From Serpentinicella alkaliphila (lineage in GTDB: Bacteria; Bacillota; Clostridia; Peptostreptococcales; Natronincolaceae): a stretch of 64,000 nucleotides of DNA. Below are positions 54,521 to 63,809 of the stretch, in pieces. The stretch spans positions 3,173,875 through 3,237,874 of the forward strand of contig NZ_CP058648.1 of NCBI RefSeq assembly GCF_018141405.1. Direction: 5' to 3'. The stretch's first letter is position 1. Every line of letters begins with the position of its first letter. The notes beneath the pieces were generated by a model. That model had not been told where the DNA came from. It did no database searches and was given only the letters and a program-made list of their open reading frames with translations. The translations under genes were made by a program, and so were the position numbers.

Positions 54521-54567
54521 ATACGAATAATTTATTAAATTATTAACTTGTTGTTCACTATAGTCAT

Positions 54568-54596
54568 ATAATATAAGAATTTGAAATAAAAATCAA
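54568..54596 (-). promoter_or_regulatory. Promoter of the purine-riboswitch transcript
   Basis: Minus strand TTGATT (54596-54591), a 17-bp spacer, TATTAT (54573-54568). The start would be near 54561, about 40 bases before the aptamer. Confidence 0.65.
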
Positions 54597-54599
54597 TAG

Positions 54600-55026
54600 G
54601 TAATTATGTTTTATACTAAACTTTTTGTTTCTAAATTACAATATCAAATACAACCTCCTTAAGTAGTACCTATTATGATTATTTTCACCTATCAGAACTA
54701 TTAAAAATTATTATTAATAGCACCATATAAACAATAGAACTATTTCACTTATACCCCTATACACACAAAAAAGTGATGTATTAACTTAGTTGCATTTCAT
54801 ACTAATATCATTGATCAAAATACGTTCTATAAGCTATCCCGGCCCCTACGCCTAAAACTCTCTCTCAGTTATTTTTGAAATATCCAAATGTATGGATCGA
54901 ATAAAACAGAACTTTACAAACACTTATAAACATCAAAACAATTTCTGGACTACAGATAGTACACTGTAGTATATTTTCTTGTCATCATATCCAACATTCA
55001 GCACGTTTCAGTATATTACTCTCAGC
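54600..55026. other. Intergenic region without recognisable features
   Basis: About 420 AT-rich bases between the riboswitch promoter and the regulator gene at 55027. I see no gene, RNA motif or strong hairpin. Confidence 0.4.
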
Positions 55027-55329
55027 CTATGTATTGGTATCTATATACTTCTTCAGTAAGTTCTCTAATGAATTTACGTACTCAATAAAATCTTTTTTAC
55101 CTCGTTCAGTTAAACTATATATAGTTTGAGGTTTCTTATTAAAAAAACTCTTTAGTATTTCTATATATCCTGATTCACTCAATTTTGATAAATGTACACT
55201 TAAATTCCCATCCGTTGCTCCCGTAACTTCCTTTAACTCCTTAAAACTTTTCTCACCACCTATCAGACATGATACTATAGCAATTCTAATCTTCGATTGA
55301 AATATATCAGGTATTGAATTTATATCCAA
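55027..55329 (-). CDS. Winged-helix transcriptional regulator (HTH_34/MarR-like)
   Basis: A 100-residue protein with a winged helix: RIAIVSCLIGGEKSFKELKE, TDGNLSVHLSKLSESGYIEI (recognition helix), and a wing ending KPQTIYSLTERGKKDFIEYV. It lacks a ligand domain, typical of the small ArsR/HTH_34-type regulators that are encoded beside a membrane protein. The stop of the membrane-protein gene lies six bases upstream, so the two are co-transcribed and it may regulate that operon. Confidence 0.82.
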   Translation of the reverse strand: MDINSIPDIFQSKIRIAIVSCLIGGEKSFKELKEVTGATDGNLSVHLSKLSESGYIEILKSFFNKKPQTIYSLTERGKKDFIEYVNSLENLLKKYIDTNT

Positions 55330-55335
55330 TTATAC

Positions 55336-55980
55336 TCACCTCACCTGTTGAGACTTTAAAAAGAAACCTGTGTAAAAAAATGTAAATGGAAATGCTATAG
55401 AATATAAGATTTGAGTTGTTGAATCGCTTAATAGTGGTATATTAAAATATGCATACAGAGCACTAATCCCTATATAAGCACAGGATAAATACTTAAGCTG
55501 CCTATACCCTGTAAACCATGATGTAATCAAAAGACCCATTGCCAAACTAAAAAACATAGTTGAAAAACTATTTGCTCGAATAGTGATCATTTCTAAATTC
55601 AACTCACTAGTACCAGTAACAATACTAAATTTAGAAGGTATTACGTTTATGGCTAAAATTAATACCCAAACCTTCATTAACTGTTTTTCTAAACCTACAA
55701 GTGGTATTTTGTTAGAAACTTTTCTATAAACTAAAGCTGCAACCAATGCAATTATGGATACAGGCGCCATAAAATTTAATATTGGATAGTTATTTAATAT
55801 ATATCCCACTTTTTCTTTATTTACTGTCATATAAAGCATTATTATACTATTTAGTGTAAAAAGCAATCCCCAATAAATAAATATAGTACTAAAAGATATA
55901 AAAGATTCTTTTGTTCTACTTATTATGCTCTTTATTAATTCAACACTCTCAACTGCTTCATTTAAGATTTTTTCGTCCAT
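55336..55980 (-). CDS. Uncharacterised multi-helix membrane protein
   Basis: About 214 residues starting at the ATG at 55980, preceded by GGGAGG, giving MDEKILNEAVESVELIKSII. It has six or so hydrophobic helices (IFIYWGLLFTLNSIIMLYM, APVSIIALVAALVYRKV, TMFFSLAMGLLITSW and more). I do not recognise the family beyond resemblance to small membrane proteins paired with winged-helix regulators. No catalytic motif is visible. Adjacent regulator suggests a stress- or lipid-related role, which is inference only. Confidence 0.65.
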   Translation of the reverse strand: MDEKILNEAVESVELIKSIISRTKESFISFSTIFIYWGLLFTLNSIIMLYMTVNKEKVGYILNNYPILNFMAPVSIIALVAALVYRKVSNKIPLVGLEKQLMKVWVLILAINVIPSKFSIVTGTSELNLEMITIRANSFSTMFFSLAMGLLITSWFTGYRQLKYLSCAYIGISALYAYFNIPLLSDSTTQILYSIAFPFTFFYTGFFLKSQQVR

Positions 55981-56025
55981 AAAATTACCTCCCAGTTTTA
56001 ATATTAAAAGTACTTTATAAAACAA

Positions 56026-56542
56026 AGTATAATATTAAGTTCGAAAATTGTCAATGTATTTTAAAATTTATTTATTTAACCCTTCTAACAATCAAAAGAT
56101 TTGAAGGAAAAATTGAAGAAGCCGCATTATTTGGATTAAGACACCCGCCTCTGAATAGAGACCACTGAAAAATAATATACTTTTTTGTAATTACATTTAT
56201 AAATAGTTCTAAACGAAAGAAAACCTTTGAGAACGTTCCAAATTCTCAAATATTTTACTAGTTTTTATTGCTATTTTAGTGATTTTAATTTCATTATTCT
56301 CTTTAAATTAACTACAAATACTGTTAATGCCCCCTGCTATAGAACGGCATTTTATGTGCAACTCAATTGACAAAATCTATTTGAAATAAATAAAGGATAA
56401 ACATCAAGTAGTTGACTAAATTCTTGTCAACCTATTTAATGGTTATCCTTTTTATGTTATTATTACAGTCTATATTTATTTAGAAAGAAAGACAGAAGTC
56501 TCCTCTACCACAATTCAACTTCTGTCCCCATAAAACAATATT
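56026..56542. other. Intergenic region before the three-gene transposon
   Basis: About 500 bases with no gene. At 56390-56455 a long imperfect hairpin (AAAGGATAA...GTTGAC and GTCAAC...TTATCCTTTT) may be a terminator or an end of the transposon. Nothing else is recognised. Confidence 0.4.
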
Positions 56543-57057
56543 ATGATAACTCTAATTACAGATAAAATCAATACATTTAATCAAATTTCATATAATAAAT
56601 TTCTTGATACTATAAACCTCTACCAATTATCTTGCTCCTGTACCTTGTCTGGCTGCCTTATTAAACATGGTTACTATAACCGTTCTATTAAGACACCCGA
56701 AGGTTTCATTACACTGTCCATTTTGCGCATGAAATGTAAACGCGGGCAAGACGCATGCCATATTCCCTAAGTTTATCGTTCCTTACTCCCAAATACTTCT
56801 TAATGACCATATATCAATGATAAGAGCATATATTTCCAATGATTCATTTGAATCCATTATGACTACCAATGAATATATAGATGAAAGTAACATCAGATAT
56901 GTTATCAGTATGTATTTAAGGTACTGGAAGGAAGCTCTTCTTCGCTTTCGGATTTTCTATTGCCGATGATATCGTATCCATCATAAGACACTGTCTTTCT
57001 ACATTCAAACGGCAGTTTATGCAGATTAAATGCATACCAAATATTATATTTACATAA
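56543..57057 (+). pseudogene. DUF6431-like transposon protein, frameshifted
   Basis: The first frame ends at 56770 and contains SCTLSGCLIKHGYYNRSIKT, a CxxxxC-type segment typical of DUF6431 proteins found in transposons. A frame change near 56740 continues GKTHAIFPKFIVPYSQILLND and RYVISMYLRYWKEALLRFRI; a second near 56965 leads to IVSIIRHCLSTFKRQFM and a stop at 57057. Probable role in target recognition or regulation; inactive here. Confidence 0.65.
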
Positions 57058-57137
57058 AACCACATAAGCCTGTTTTACCATTTGTTTTTTATATTCTAAA
57101 CTCTAAATATACTTTAAATAGAAGGAGGATTTTAAAG

Positions 57138-58384
57138 ATGAATGATGAAGCAAGAAGAAATATTGCGCTTTTTAGATACGGGATCATCGCTCCAATAGTA
57201 AGTGGAACCTACGATGAAGATAAAAGTATAAAAGAGTTTTTTTCTGATACGGCTAAAAAAACCTATACCAATCCAAGAGGTGAAGATACAAAAATTTCTG
57301 CCTCAACTCTTGAACGGTGGTACTACAGTTATAGGCAAAGTGGCTTTGATGCCCTTATTCCACAACGAAGGCGTGACACCGACTGACCCAGAAAAATTGA
57401 CGAAGATATAATGGAGCAGGTTCGCTTTCTAAAAAAGGAATACCCACGAATACCTGCAACTTTAATACATCAGAAGTTAATTGATAATGGCACCATAAAT
57501 AAAGGTGATATATCTCTCTCCACAATCAATAGATTTGTAAATCAAATTAAAATTGAAAATAAATATACAGGTAACAAAGATATGAGGCGATATGAAAGAG
57601 CCCACATAAATGAAGTATGGTGTGGCGACAGTAGTGTTGGTCCTTATATTAAAATAGATGGAACAAAAAAACGCACCTATATCATTGCACTACTTGATGA
57701 TGCTTCAAGATATATTGTTGGAATTGATATCTTTTTTAATGATACCTTCATAAATCTTATGTCTATCATGAAAACAGCTGTCACAAGATTTGGAAGACCA
57801 AAGATTTTAAATTTTGATAATGGATCATGCTATAAAAATAAACAGATGGAACTTCTAGTTGCAAGGATAGGTTCAACCATAAATTACTGTGCTCCATACA
57901 CTCCAACCAGTAAAGCGAAAGTAGAAAGGTGGTTTAAAACATTGAAAGATCAATGGATGTCTCAGCTAAACATGAGTGATTACTCATCTATTGCTTTGAA
58001 CTTCGTGAAGCCTTACTAAACTATGTTAATCATTATAATCAGAGCATACATAGTTCTCTTAACGGGTTGTGCCCCCAAGATAGGTTCTTTAATGAATCAT
58101 ATCTTATAAAAAGATTACCTGAAGAGTTGATTGAAACAACATTTCTTCTTGAGTACGAGAGGCGTGTATCTGCTGATAACGTAGTAATGATAGATGAAAT
58201 TGAGTATGAGGTGCCTTATCGTTATTCAAAACAGAAAGTTACCTTAAGGTATTCACCTGACCTTAGTAAAATCTATGTAGTTGACAAGCATACCGGTGAA
58301 CTTACAGCTATAAAACTGTTAAATAAGCAGGAAAATTCACTGATAAAAAGAGAAAAAGTAAAATTTACGGGAGGCAAATATTAA
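57138..58384 (+). pseudogene. DDE transposase (rve/Mu-type integrase), nonsense and frameshift
   Basis: From the ATG at 57138 (GGAGG before it): MNDEARRNIALFRYGIIAPI, an HTH region to QRRRDTD, then an in-frame TGA at 57384-57386 where CGA would read through. The frame goes on with RFLKKEYPRIPATLIHQKL and the DDE core: EVWCGDSSVGPYIKIDG (Asp), ILNFDNGSCYKNK (Asp), PTSKAKVERWFKTLK (Glu). A frame change near 57995 leads to LREALLNYVNHYNQSIHSS and the C-terminal Mu-type barrel ending 58384. Confidence 0.8.
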
Positions 58385-58385
58385 A

Positions 58386-59193
58386 ATGATCGATTACATT
58401 AGCAGATATGGGCTTGACTTTAACCCATTCATAAAGAACACAAAAGATATCGTAGTGGAGACATCTGAATACAATGAAATAATCTACAGGCTTAATTATC
58501 TTTTAAACAATAAAGGTTTCGGAGTAATTACAGGTGGTCCAGGACGGGGTAAGACTACAGCAATTAGGAGCTGGGTTAATGGGCTTAATAACTCTTTATA
58601 CAAGGTTATATATACTTCACTGTCAACACTTACAGTGAGTGAGTTCTACAAACATCTGTCATCAGAACTAGGCCTTGAGCCAATGCATAAAAAAACAGAC
58701 AACTTTAAAAATATACAAGCAGAAATAAACAGGTATTCCATTGAGAAACGTATAACCCCAGTAATAATAATAGATGAAGCTAACTACATCAACAATCTTT
58801 GTACTTAATGACCTTAAAATGCTTTTTAATTTTGATATGGATTCAAAAGATAGAGCCGTAGTTATTCTTGTAGGCTTGCCTCAGCTTAATAATACTTTAA
58901 GATTAGTTGCTAATGAACCATTAAGACAAAGAGTTACTATGAACTATAATCTCGATAGTCTCAGCAGAGAAGAATCACTTTCTTATATAAAAGGAAAACT
59001 TTCGGGTGCAAAATCTACTTTGGAAATCTTTAACGCCAATGCACTAGAAGCTATAATAAATGCATCAAATGGTATACCAAGACTTATTAATAAGATATGC
59101 AATTCAAGTCTTATTATTGCTAATAGCAAAAATGCCAATATAGTAGATTCTGACATAGTAATGCTTGCAGTAAATGAAATTGAATTAGGATAA
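58386..59193 (+). pseudogene. AAA ATPase of the transposon (ExeA/TniB-like), frameshifted
   Basis: Begins one base after the transposase stop. Walker A is ITGGPGRGKTTAIRSW, Walker B VIIIDEANYINN, then a frame change near 58790 before LNDLKMLFNFDMDSKDRAVV, sensor segment VILVGLPQLNNTLRLV and the arginine-rich PLRQRVTMNYNL. It resembles the ATPases that activate TnsB/TniA-type transposases. A single-base change breaks the frame. Confidence 0.8.
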
Positions 59194-59197
59194 TAAT

Positions 59198-59233
59198 AAA
59201 TCCATGGATGTCTTTAAAGATGTTCATGGATTT
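59198..59233 (+). terminator. Hairpin after the transposon ATPase
   Basis: AAATCCATG (59198-59206) pairs with CATGGATTT (59225-59233). No long T run follows, so termination is uncertain; it might be a transposon end structure. Confidence 0.45.
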
Positions 59234-59342
59234 AAGCGAAATAACATATAACTTAACCTTATTTATTGTGATTATGTTCCATTAAGTACGTTGAATAATG
59301 TAAAGATTGGTCTTAAAGTAAACATTAAATAAAACGAAGAAG

Positions 59343-60778
59343 TTAACCGCATTTAATTTGAAGAACAACACCCTGCATACGCATACCAATTAAGCCCGAT
59401 GTTAATGCCACATCGTAGCCATGCTGATTTTTAAGCTCACTATTTTTGGATTCAATTTTATATCTTTCTTTTGATCGTGTCTTAAAATATTCACTCTTTT
59501 CAAATTCAATCTGATCTTTATGAATATCCGACTTTATCGTAACAGAATATGTTTTAGACTTTGCCCCTGGTTTATAACAACCCTCTCGTTTGCTACAGTT
59601 TTTACATTTTTCTATATCAAAATAGTATGTAGTTACTTGATTTCTCTCTTTGCTTTTTTTACCTTGTTTTGCTGTGCGTATTGCCATACGACCAGCTGGG
59701 CATACATACATTCCCGCATCGTTGTTAAATTCAAATTCATCTTCTACTTTTCTTGGACCTTGCGAAACCATAGGGTTAAGTTTTGCTATAAGTTTAATAT
59801 TATTTTCTTTTGCATAGTCAAGATTACCTTTTTCTGAATATGCTGCATCACCAATTATTTCTTCAACTTCAAATCCAGCATGAATACTTTTCTCTACTAA
59901 TGTTTGTAGTTCTTTTCCATCTGCTTTTTCACCGGTTGTTACTGTAGCAGCAGTTATTATTCTCTCTTCGCTCATTGCAATATGTGATTTATATCAAAAG
60001 AATGAACTGTCAGCTGTTTTATGTCCTATTTTTGCATCCTCATCCTTTGAAAGTTCTAATTGTTCGATATCATCTTTGACTGTTTCTTCTAAATAATTTA
60101 ACTTCTCTTTAATTGTTGGAATGTCCGTTAATCCAGGTTCTCCTTTAATTGTTTGAATAAGGTTTTGACAATATTCTATATTATCTTCTAGTAATCCACT
60201 GGTAACTTTTGTTGGAAATTTTTCTTTTAAGTTTGGTGCTACTGCATACACTGACTTCCTTAAATTACTAGATCTTTCTTGCAAAACTTCCATTGCTGAT
60301 TTTTTGTTGTAGCGGGCTCGAGTATGGGTTGCATCTACTATTATTGTTTTGCTTTTGATTACTCCTTCCGTAATTGCAAATGATACACTTTTTTCAATTA
60401 TAGATCCATCAAATTCATATCCTTTAGTCGTAACTTTCTAAGCTTTGTCAATAGACTTGGATGTATTAAATTGGTCTCATCCGGAGCTAAGCCTATAAAA
60501 TATTTAAACTACATATCATATAAAGAACGCTCTACAACGTCTTCATCTGAAAGCTCATAAATTACTTTAAGTAACAAGTATTTAAACATCATAACTATGT
60601 CTTTAGCTCCCCTACCAATATTTTGGCTATATGAAGATGCTAATTCATTATATACAAAAGAAAAGTCCACCAAGTCATTAAATTGCTTAAGCATATGATT
60701 CTTTGGTATCAACAGCTCATAAAGTTCTGTATATTTACTTAACATAATTTTTTGTTGTCCATTAAGCATAGTAACCAC
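59343..60778 (-). pseudogene. IS1182-type transposase, multiply broken
   Basis: The minus strand encodes an N-terminal part from 60778 (LNGQQKIMLSKYTELYELLI to DEDVVERSLYDM), interrupted by a stop near 60509, a middle part (60293-59994) with SAMEVLQERSSNLRKSVYAV, ending FF at 59994, then a C-terminal part (59975-59343) with IIGDAAYSEKGNLDY (Asp), MVSQGPRKVEDEF, the four-Cys segment CKNCSKREGCYKP and ERYKIESKNSELKNQHGY (Glu). The sequence between 60293 and 60509 still encodes HTRARYNKKS-like residues in other frames. At least three disruptions make it inactive. Confidence 0.8.
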
Positions 60779-61057
60779 TCTTTTCTATTAAATTTAGTTA
60801 CTATACATATTCGACATTTAATTTAAAAATCCTTTTTGTACTAAAAAAATTGCCATCATATTTTTATGGTGGCAATTTTTTAGTTGAATAAGACATGTTT
60901 TTGTTGCGCTCAAAATTCAGGCGTAATTGAGACAGGAATAAAATATCGAAAAAAAACTGCTAGAAGAGGCTCAAAGCAAGCCTCAGTTTCTAACAGTTTT
61001 TATGTTTATTGCTATTTAGTGGTCAATTCGGTATTTTCCCGATTGCCCCCCGTAGAT
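60779..61057. other. Non-coding DNA with two hairpins
   Basis: One hairpin at 60843-60881 (AAAAAAATTGCCATCATA with TATGGTGGCAATTTTTT) and one at 60952-61001 (AAAAACTG, TAGAA, GAGGCT with AGCCTC, TTCTA, CAGTTTTT). Both look like terminators, but no gene reads into them, so they may be mobile-element ends. Confidence 0.5.
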
Positions 61058-61155
61058 TTATTTGGTGGAGACTGGGAAAAATCGAACTCCTGTCCTAAAG
61101 CCCCTCCGAGTACAGTTACTGATTTGAATCTCGTCTTACCTGACTAACAGTAAAT
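61058..61155 (-). pseudogene. Degenerate copy of the ssrA (tmRNA) 3' end
   Basis: A 98-bp stretch aligns with the 3' end of the intact ssrA at 62791-62910, in the same orientation: TTATTTGGTGGAG, AATCGAACNCCTGTCC, AAAGCCC, CTCCGAGTNCAGTTACTGA, ATCTCGTCTTACCTGAC. It differs by several substitutions and a 14-base deletion (the TTTACCATTAGCTT part). It lies 1.64 kb from the intact gene. This is the footprint expected from integration of an element into ssrA. Confidence 0.82.
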
Positions 61156-61216
61156 ATAGTCAATTTAGCTTCAATTCTTTCTCTTCTAACTCTATCAATA
61201 GGTAGCATAAATCAAT

Positions 61217-61663
61217 CTACAGGCCTTCTAACAGAGGCAGTACGTGACGATAAGGAACAGGTGAAGATATAACAATGGATGTTGTGACAACTCCACATGG
61301 TATAAATCGATCTATTAGCTTCTTCATGCCCTCAATATTACTTACAGCGGCTTTTATAAAATAATCAATATGCCCAGTTACACGATGACACTCTATTATA
61401 TCTTTATCATCAATAATCATTTGATCTATTACATGTGGGGATACTTTAAGAGAGCTTAATTGAATAAACAAAATACTACCTCTTCCTATTGCATCAAGAC
61501 TCACTCTTGTAGTAAATTCTTCGATTACGCCTTTTTCCTGTAGTCTAATCATCCTTTCCGCTACACTGGGGCGACTAAGAGACAGCTTTTTAGATAAATC
61601 ACTAACGGTCATTCGGGAATTCTTCTGAAGAAGTTCAAGTAAATTTACATCTAATTTATCCAT
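61217..61663 (-). CDS. Lrp/AsnC-family transcriptional regulator
   Basis: A 148-residue feast/famine regulator. LDVNLLELLQKNSRMTVSDL and SRPSVAERMIRLQEKGVIEE are the N-terminal helix-turn-helix; the C-terminal RAM ligand-sensing domain (GSILFIQLSSLKVSPHV, ECHRVTGHIDYFIKAAVSN) is complete. It lies divergent from the YitT-type gene across a 159-bp gap and probably regulates it in response to an amino acid or related ligand. Confidence 0.9.
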   Translation of the reverse strand: MDKLDVNLLELLQKNSRMTVSDLSKKLSLSRPSVAERMIRLQEKGVIEEFTTRVSLDAIGRGSILFIQLSSLKVSPHVIDQMIIDDKDIIECHRVTGHIDYFIKAAVSNIEGMKKLIDRFIPCGVVTTSIVISSPVPYRHVLPLLEGL

Positions 61664-61822
61664 AGGATCACCACTTTCAAAATGAAAATATTTTAAGAAT
61701 TATTTATACAAAAATAACGCGAAACACAAGAAAACCATTCATTATTTAATTCCTATTGACTATTGAATAGTATATCATGAGTTAAAGATATTTTTAACTA
61801 TTTTTTTAAAGGAGAATCAATT

Positions 61823-62440
61823 GTGAGAAATATATTTGGTACACTATTAGGTTGCTTGGTTACAAGCATCGGCATTATTATACTTAGGAACTCTTACCTA
61901 GTAACTGGAGGAACAGCTGGATTATCTTTAACCCTGTCATATTTTTTCAACATACCTTTCTCAACCATATTTTTTGTTGTAAATGTACCTTTTTATCTTT
62001 TCTCACTTTCAAAAATGGGGTGGAAATTTACAGTATCTACACTGGGTGCAGTAACTTCTTTATCATTAATGACAAGAATAGATAAACTAATACCATCATT
62101 TACGATTCCTGCATTCTTTGGTGCAGTTCTGGGAGGATTTGTAATCGGCATAGGTTTAACTATTATATTTAGTCATGGTGCTTCCCTTGGAGGAGGTAAC
62201 ATAATAGCTCTATTTTTACAAAAAAAATACAATGTTAATCCTGGTAAAACCAATTTTATCTTTGATTTTATTGTGGTAACCCTTAGCTTTTATTCAGTGG
62301 GAATATTTAATGGAATAGTATCAATTTTATCTATTGCAATTACATCTAGTGTGATCAGTTATTATGTGGAAAAAAGGATCAATAAAACTGAAATTCAAGA
62401 AATTATCGAACATGACTCTGTTGTGCCAATTACCCTCTAA
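61823..62440 (+). CDS. YitT-family membrane protein (short, DUF161 only)
   Basis: A 205-residue protein with six hydrophobic helices. NSYLVTGGTAGLSLTLSYFF and ASLGGGNIIALFLQKKYNVNPGKTNF are the YitT/DUF161 hallmarks (quoted in part). It lacks the C-terminal DUF2179 domain that most YitT proteins have. The GTG at 61823 follows AAAGGAG. Divergent from an Lrp-type regulator. Function of the family is unknown; a transporter is suspected. Confidence 0.85.
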   Translation: MRNIFGTLLGCLVTSIGIIILRNSYLVTGGTAGLSLTLSYFFNIPFSTIFFVVNVPFYLFSLSKMGWKFTVSTLGAVTSLSLMTRIDKLIPSFTIPAFFGAVLGGFVIGIGLTIIFSHGASLGGGNIIALFLQKKYNVNPGKTNFIFDFIVVTLSFYSVGIFNGIVSILSIAITSSVISYYVEKRINKTEIQEIIEHDSVVPITL

Positions 62441-62500
62441 TGAGTATCTCATGAATACATGTAGAAAAATCTAAATCCAATAAAGCAAGTATTTATTTAA

Positions 62501-62538
62501 AAGCTCAATCAGTTGTATGTACTGATTGAGCTTTATTT
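62501..62538 (+). terminator. Terminator of the YitT-type gene
   Basis: AAGCTCAATCAGT (62501-62513) pairs with ACTGATTGAGCTT (62521-62533) with a 7-base loop, followed by TATTTAAT. Confidence 0.85.
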
Positions 62539-62539
62539 A

Positions 62540-62745
62540 ATCATATTAAGCAATTATATATGCATATTTATTTATTAGTTCAAATAATAAGTTGTAAATC
62601 TGTTTGATAATTATGTATACAAAAAATGCTTTTAAGAAACAGATAGCCCCTTTATGATTTTATACCTATTATTATTGCAAAAGTTATAAGCCTAGATTCT
62701 CCTGAGATTCTTTTGAAGCTTTATTCAATTTTCACACAGAGCCTC
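62540..62745. other. Intergenic stretch before the ssrA terminator
   Basis: About 205 AT-rich bases; no feature recognised. Confidence 0.35.
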
Positions 62746-62782
62746 AAAAAATTAGAAAAGCCATCTATTTAATAGATGACTT
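62746..62782 (-). terminator. Terminator of ssrA
   Basis: Minus strand AAGTCATCTATT and AATAGATGGCTT pair over 12 bases (one G-U), followed by TTCTAATTTTTT. It ends the smpB-ssrA transcript. Confidence 0.75.
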
Positions 62783-62795
62783 ACTAAACATTATT

Positions 62796-63145
62796 TGGTG
62801 GAGGCGAGGGGAATCGAACCCCTGTCCGAAAGCCCTTTACCATTAGCTTCTCCGAGTGCAGTTACTGATTTAAATCTCGTCTTACCTGACACCCAGTAAC
62901 AAGTTTCAGGTTCAACCAGCTCCAATTATACAACTTAAGGTCGAAGCACACCTTAAGACGTTCCCCGCTGTGATGGCGCCTCTATCTAAGCTGCGGGAGA
63001 CCTAGTAGAGACGAGCAGCTATTAAGCTGCTAAAACGAAATTATCGTTTGCGTTTAATTTTTTGCCCAATTCTTTTACGTGTCACCAAGCAAAACACGAC
63101 TCGCTACTAATGACTCCAAACCCCCGTCGAAACCTGTACGCCCCC
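62796..63145 (-). ncRNA. ssrA: Transfer-messenger RNA (tmRNA)
   Basis: 350 nt. The 5' end GGGGGCG and the 3' CGCCTCCACCA pair as a tRNA-like acceptor stem; CCA is encoded. GGTTCGATTCCCC is the T-arm. The tag frame reads GCA AAC GAT AAT TTC GTT TTA GCA GCT TAA, the peptide ANDNFVLAA. It rescues stalled ribosomes with SmpB, encoded 7 nt upstream. Confidence 0.97.
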
Positions 63146-63152
63146 GGGAATA

Positions 63153-63620
63153 TTATTGTCTTTGTCTTTCTCTTAATTCTTTTTGGATTCTTCTATTAGC
63201 ATCCTTTTTAGCAATGTCATCACGTTTATCATGTAATTGCTTACCCTTTGCAACACCTAGTTGTATTTTAACTCTCCCATTCTTTAAATATGCACTAACG
63301 GGAATTAAAGTATAACCCTTTTGCTGTATATACCCAATAAGTTTTCTTATTTCTGCTTTATGCAAAAGTAATTTTCTAACTCTTAGAGGATCTACATTAA
63401 AAATGTTTCCTTGTTCATAAGGGCTTATATTTACATTATACAGGAATACCTCTCCGTTTTCAACACGGGCATGGCCTTCCTTTAAATTAAGCTTACCTTG
63501 TCTTATTGATTTTACTTCAGTTCCTTTTAGCTCAATACCAGCTTCATAAGAATCTTCAATAAAATATTCAAAATGAGCTTTTTTGTTTGTGGCTAGAACT
63601 TTTTTATCTGCGCCTGCCAT
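63153..63620 (-). CDS. smpB: SsrA-binding protein SmpB
   Basis: A 155-residue Smp[42 protein letters not shown] and the C-terminal tail ([18 protein letters not shown]) that lies in the mRNA channel are as usual. It binds the tRNA-like part of tmRNA and brings it to stalled ribosomes. ssrA begins 7 bases after its stop, so they are probably co-transcribed. Confidence 0.96.
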   Translation of the reverse strand: MAGADKKVLATNKKAHFEYFIEDSYEAGIELKGTEVKSIRQGKLNLKEGHARVENGEVFLYNVNISPYEQGNIFNVDPLRVRKLLLHKAEIRKLIGYIQQKGYTLIPVSAYLKNGRVKIQLGVAKGKQLHDKRDDIAKKDANRRIQKELRERQRQ

Positions 63621-63809
63621 ATTAATTCACCCTTTTACATATAAACTATAATTATATTAGTGCTGAGATACAATTATATCATAATTATTATAGAATTACA
63701 ATGGATTACCCTTTTATAATTATTACCAAATCTCTATAATAATATTATAAGGTATATATTTTATATTAACAATGATACACTAATATAAAAGATATAGGGG
63801 GGACCAATT
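63621..63809. promoter_or_regulatory. Divergent intergenic region, smpB and the TrkA_C-type gene
   Basis: About 190 AT-rich bases contain the divergent promoters of smpB and the gene starting at 63810. I could not place the boxes with confidence. Confidence 0.3.

Larger units (their letters stand above)
56543..59193 (+). mobile_element. Decayed three-gene transposon (DUF6431 + DDE integrase + AAA ATPase)
   Basis: Three consecutive broken genes: a DUF6431-type zinc-finger protein, an rve-type DDE transposase and an ExeA/TniB-like AAA ATPase. This trio resembles a TniA/TniB- or Tn7-like transposition module. All three carry frameshifts or a stop. Ends could not be found, so coordinates cover only the genes. 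Confidence 0.7.

Noticed and set aside
60884-61147. Plus-strand open frame of 87 codons
   Set aside because: It crosses the degenerate ssrA fragment and a hairpin; no coding signature.
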